Below, in pieces: positions 62,224 to 64,000 of a stretch of DNA of 64,000 nt. The notes beneath the pieces were generated by a model. It was not told the origin of the DNA, did not search any database, and was given only the letters and a program-made list of their open reading frames with translations. Numbering within the stretch: position 1 is the first letter of the stretch; each line of letters begins with the position of its first letter. The translations under genes and the position numbers were made by a program. Location of the stretch: NCBI RefSeq assembly GCF_003332825.1, contig NZ_QIRF01000004.1:255241-319240 (forward strand). Reading direction: 5' to 3'. The DNA comes from Dyella sp. C9. GTDB lineage: Bacteria; Pseudomonadota; Gammaproteobacteria; Xanthomonadales; Rhodanobacteraceae.

Positions 62224-62746
62224 ACCATGCCGATCATGCGCGGCGTCCGGATGTCGTCCCGTCCGGGCTGGTGTCCACGTGCGCTTCCACCTCTATCCGA
62301 TGACAAGGCGTCGCCCGACGGATGGTGCTCATCAGCCAAGTTGAACGGGTTTGATGGATGGTTGGTGTTCAACCCCAAGCGGACATTTTCGCCCTATCTC
62401 GTGAAGACGAGTTTGGCCACGCCTTGGCGGTCATGGAGGTGCCGGGGAATCAGGTCTGGCCCCCAAATCGATGAACCTGAGGGTGTTCAGGGTAGGGTTT
62501 TGCCGACATGAGCCGTCCTGCAGGGAAAGGTTCCCGCATCGCCTCGTGCTCCCGCATCGTCCGCCACGAGGATGATTGGGCACGGTACCGATATGGCTGC
62601 CACCGTTGATTTGCTGGCCAAGGGTTCACGGTCATGCAGATTTTCTCCACGGGTCGATTGAGAAAAACATGCATGGAGCAGATGATGGAAGGTCGTCGCC
62701 CCCACCCATCAATCGCTTCGGTACGTTCCGACGAGGCCGCACGACG
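62224..62746. other. Intergenic stretch without a supported gene
   Basis: 523 bp between two plus-strand genes. A 94-codon frame from 62227 has no ribosome site and an odd composition (many W, S, R) and is not called. The sequence is less GC-rich than its neighbours. It could be a decayed gene, but no similarity can be recognised by eye. Confidence 0.4.
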
Positions 62747-63091
62747 ATGATCAGGCGATCGCTCCTTGGCAGGAGTTCATGGCTCGTTGTGGGACTGTCG
62801 GGATCGCTGGCTTGGATGTCATCTGGCTCGTCGATCGCGGCCGATTGGCCCCACGATGCATCGGGGGCGCCGGTGAGTGGCCTGGTCATCGTACGCGCCA
62901 CGGTGAGCCAGGATGGCCGGGTCGTGCGGGCAGTTGTCGACAGCAGTTCCGGTTACCCGGCATTGGACGACAAAGCGCTTTCAACTGTGTGGAAATGGCA
63001 ATTTCACCCCTGGTACAAGGATGGCGTTGCCGTTGAGGGCGTCGTACGGGTTCCTGTTCGGCTGGATCCGCCTCGCCCGGAGGAAAGATAG
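62747..63091 (+). CDS. Small exported TonB C-terminal-domain protein
   Basis: 114 aa from the ATG at 62747. An uncleaved or cleaved N-terminal hydrophobic segment (about 10-32, SSWLVVGLSGSLAWMSSGSS) precedes a TonB-C-type domain: GLVIVRATVSQDGRVVRAVV, SSGYPALDDKALSTVWKWQF and VEGVVRVPVRL. It lacks the Pro-rich spacer of true TonB, so it is either a periplasmic accessory that copies the TonB fold or a partner for the Pro-rich membrane protein upstream. Confidence 0.75.
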   Translation: MIRRSLLGRSSWLVVGLSGSLAWMSSGSSIAADWPHDASGAPVSGLVIVRATVSQDGRVVRAVVDSSSGYPALDDKALSTVWKWQFHPWYKDGVAVEGVVRVPVRLDPPRPEER

Positions 63092-63266
63092 CGCTTTGGG
63101 CTGACAGCTCAGGGCTTTCGGAGTCAGGGCCAGCTGGTCTTCCGGGTAATCATCGCGGCGCTTCGGCAAGCGATGCCGATGTGCCAATGTTCAATCACTT
63201 TCTCGCGTGGTCGGAGCCAGGGCGTAGCCGCCCTGGCGAGCGTGACCGCGATTCAGGAAACCTGCC

Positions 63267-64000
63267 TCATTGACGGCCTGGCTGGTTGAACACGTCAGTG
63301 CCGAATGCCCGCAGGTCCTTCTTGCCGGCATAGCCCAGATATGGCAGGCCAAACCACTGCTCGATGCTGCGCAAGGCCGAATAGTGGTTGTACGGCACCT
63401 GGGATACCGTGCCAGGGCGGATGAAGGGCGAGATCAGCACGGCACCGATGCGGCCACCACCTGGTCCGTATTGGCCAGGCGTGGGCCCGCCTGGCAGGCC
63501 CTTTTCACCGCAGCATGCCTTTGCATCGGTGCCTTCGTCGAACGTGATGATGAGCAGGCCATCGCGCTGAAAGGCCGGCGATGCGGTAATGCGTGGCACC
63601 CAGGTCTTGAGGAAGGCGTCGGCGGACACCAGGCCGCCGGGCTCACCGTTCATGCACGGCGCGTTGTGTCCGTCATGGCATAGGTCAGGCGTGATGAAGG
63701 CGAAGTTCGGCGTGGTCTCCGCCTGCGCGAGGTCAGTGGCGAGCCTGTCGAGCGAAACGACATGCTCCCGGCAGCCCGGCGCATCGTCGATGATGGAATG
63801 GAAGTAGATGAAAGGGTTGTGTTTGTCGGCGTAGCGGTCATGCAGCGATTCGTGATTCGTCGCGTCCTTGGTACCGATCACGGCGTGGCCACACTGCGCT
63901 GCCTCGCGGGTGGGATCGCTGCCCATGCCTTCCATGTAGCCTTTCCAGGTCCACTTGGCCGACTGCAACTGGTCACCCACGGTTTTCACCGTGGAGGGGT
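63267..64000 (-). CDS. Phosphoesterase (AcpA / phospholipase C-like), C-terminal part
   Basis: About 244 codons, open at the right edge of the window. Typical of the PF04185 phosphoesterase family: TVGDQLQSAKWTWKGYMEGM, FIYFHSIIDDAPGCREHVV, FITPDLCHDGHNAP, LLIITFDEGTD and VLISPFIRPGTVSQVPYNHY. The acidic and His residues of the last blocks bind the catalytic metals. It should be an exported acid phosphatase or phospholipase C-like enzyme. The N-terminal part with the signal peptide lies outside the window. Confidence 0.9.
   Translation of the reverse strand, partial: PSTVKTVGDQLQSAKWTWKGYMEGMGSDPTREAAQCGHAVIGTKDATNHESLHDRYADKHNPFIYFHSIIDDAPGCREHVVSLDRLATDLAQAETTPNFAFITPDLCHDGHNAPCMNGEPGGLVSADAFLKTWVPRITASPAFQRDGLLIITFDEGTDAKACCGEKGLPGGPTPGQYGPGGGRIGAVLISPFIRPGTVSQVPYNHYSALRSIEQWFGLPYLGYAGKKDLRAFGTDVFNQPGRQ

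Noticed and set aside
62227..62511. 94-codon frame directly after the Pro-rich membrane protein
   Set aside because: No ribosome site, unusual W/S/R-rich composition, no recognisable motif. Possibly non-coding or a decayed gene.

Overview
The window is dense, high-GC bacterial chromosome. Several features point to Lysobacterales (Xanthomonadales), probably Rhodanobacteraceae such as Dyella, Rhodanobacter, Luteibacter or Frateuria. These are polA beside a DUF2782 gene, the block accB-accC-prmA-DUF3426-fis-purH, Xanthomonas/Caulobacter-type TonB-dependent receptors linked to glycan enzymes, and an HrcA/CIRCE-controlled groESL. The genus is inferred from gene content only. I see no rRNA, tRNA, CRISPR array, prophage or insertion sequence.

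Layout. 1-12.8 kb is a maltose/starch-type alpha-glucan locus: a GH13 glucosidase (cut by the window edge) diverges from a TonB receptor, a secreted alpha-amylase, a GH31 glucosidase, a six-hairpin glycosidase and a sugar MFS permease, and a LacI regulator closes the locus. The divergent promoter region carries two identical 14-bp palindrome-like operators in opposite orientation. 12.9-16.8 kb holds polA, DUF2782 and, downstream of polA on the same strand, a strong candidate small RNA with C-rich loops. 16.8-19.7 kb has a GST and a LysR/BASS-transporter pair. 19.7-29.6 kb is a housekeeping run read leftwards: dsbD-tlpA, aroQ, accB-accC, an unknown gene, prmA, a zinc-ribbon membrane protein, fis and purH. 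29.7-33.1 kb has a DMT exporter, a second GST and a MocR regulator.

33.1-38 kb has a TPR-sulfotransferase and a TonB receptor. 38.1-43.4 kb is a phosphonate-catabolism-type cluster: PhnF regulator, PhnM-like amidohydrolase, FAD-dependent amine oxidoreductase, a DUF5690/OPA-like transporter and a phosphonatase-like HAD. It has no C-P lyase core, and it is the most interesting metabolic system here. 43.7-47.0 kb holds cutA, a class II aldolase and groESL. 47.3-53.9 kb is accessory: a self-inhibited Fic protein, a GFA protein, an MFS exporter, an isochorismatase-fold hydrolase with its MarR regulator, and a LysR-FUSC pair. 53.9-57.4 kb is an electrophile-stress-like set (OYE, DJ-1/PfpI, SRPBCC) with a LysR regulator. 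57.4-64 kb has lldD, a two-lobed aspartic-protease-like exported protein, a methyltransferase, a Pro-rich membrane protein, a TonB-C-domain protein and the end of a phosphoesterase.

Two families of extragenic palindromes recur. Family A (GTAGGAGCGCACCCTGTGCG) lies inside the polA reading frame, beside polA, at the end of a lysR gene and near purH. Family B (GTCATCCCCGCGAAAGCGG) lies at 30.7 and 43.5 kb, with a remnant at the phnM start.
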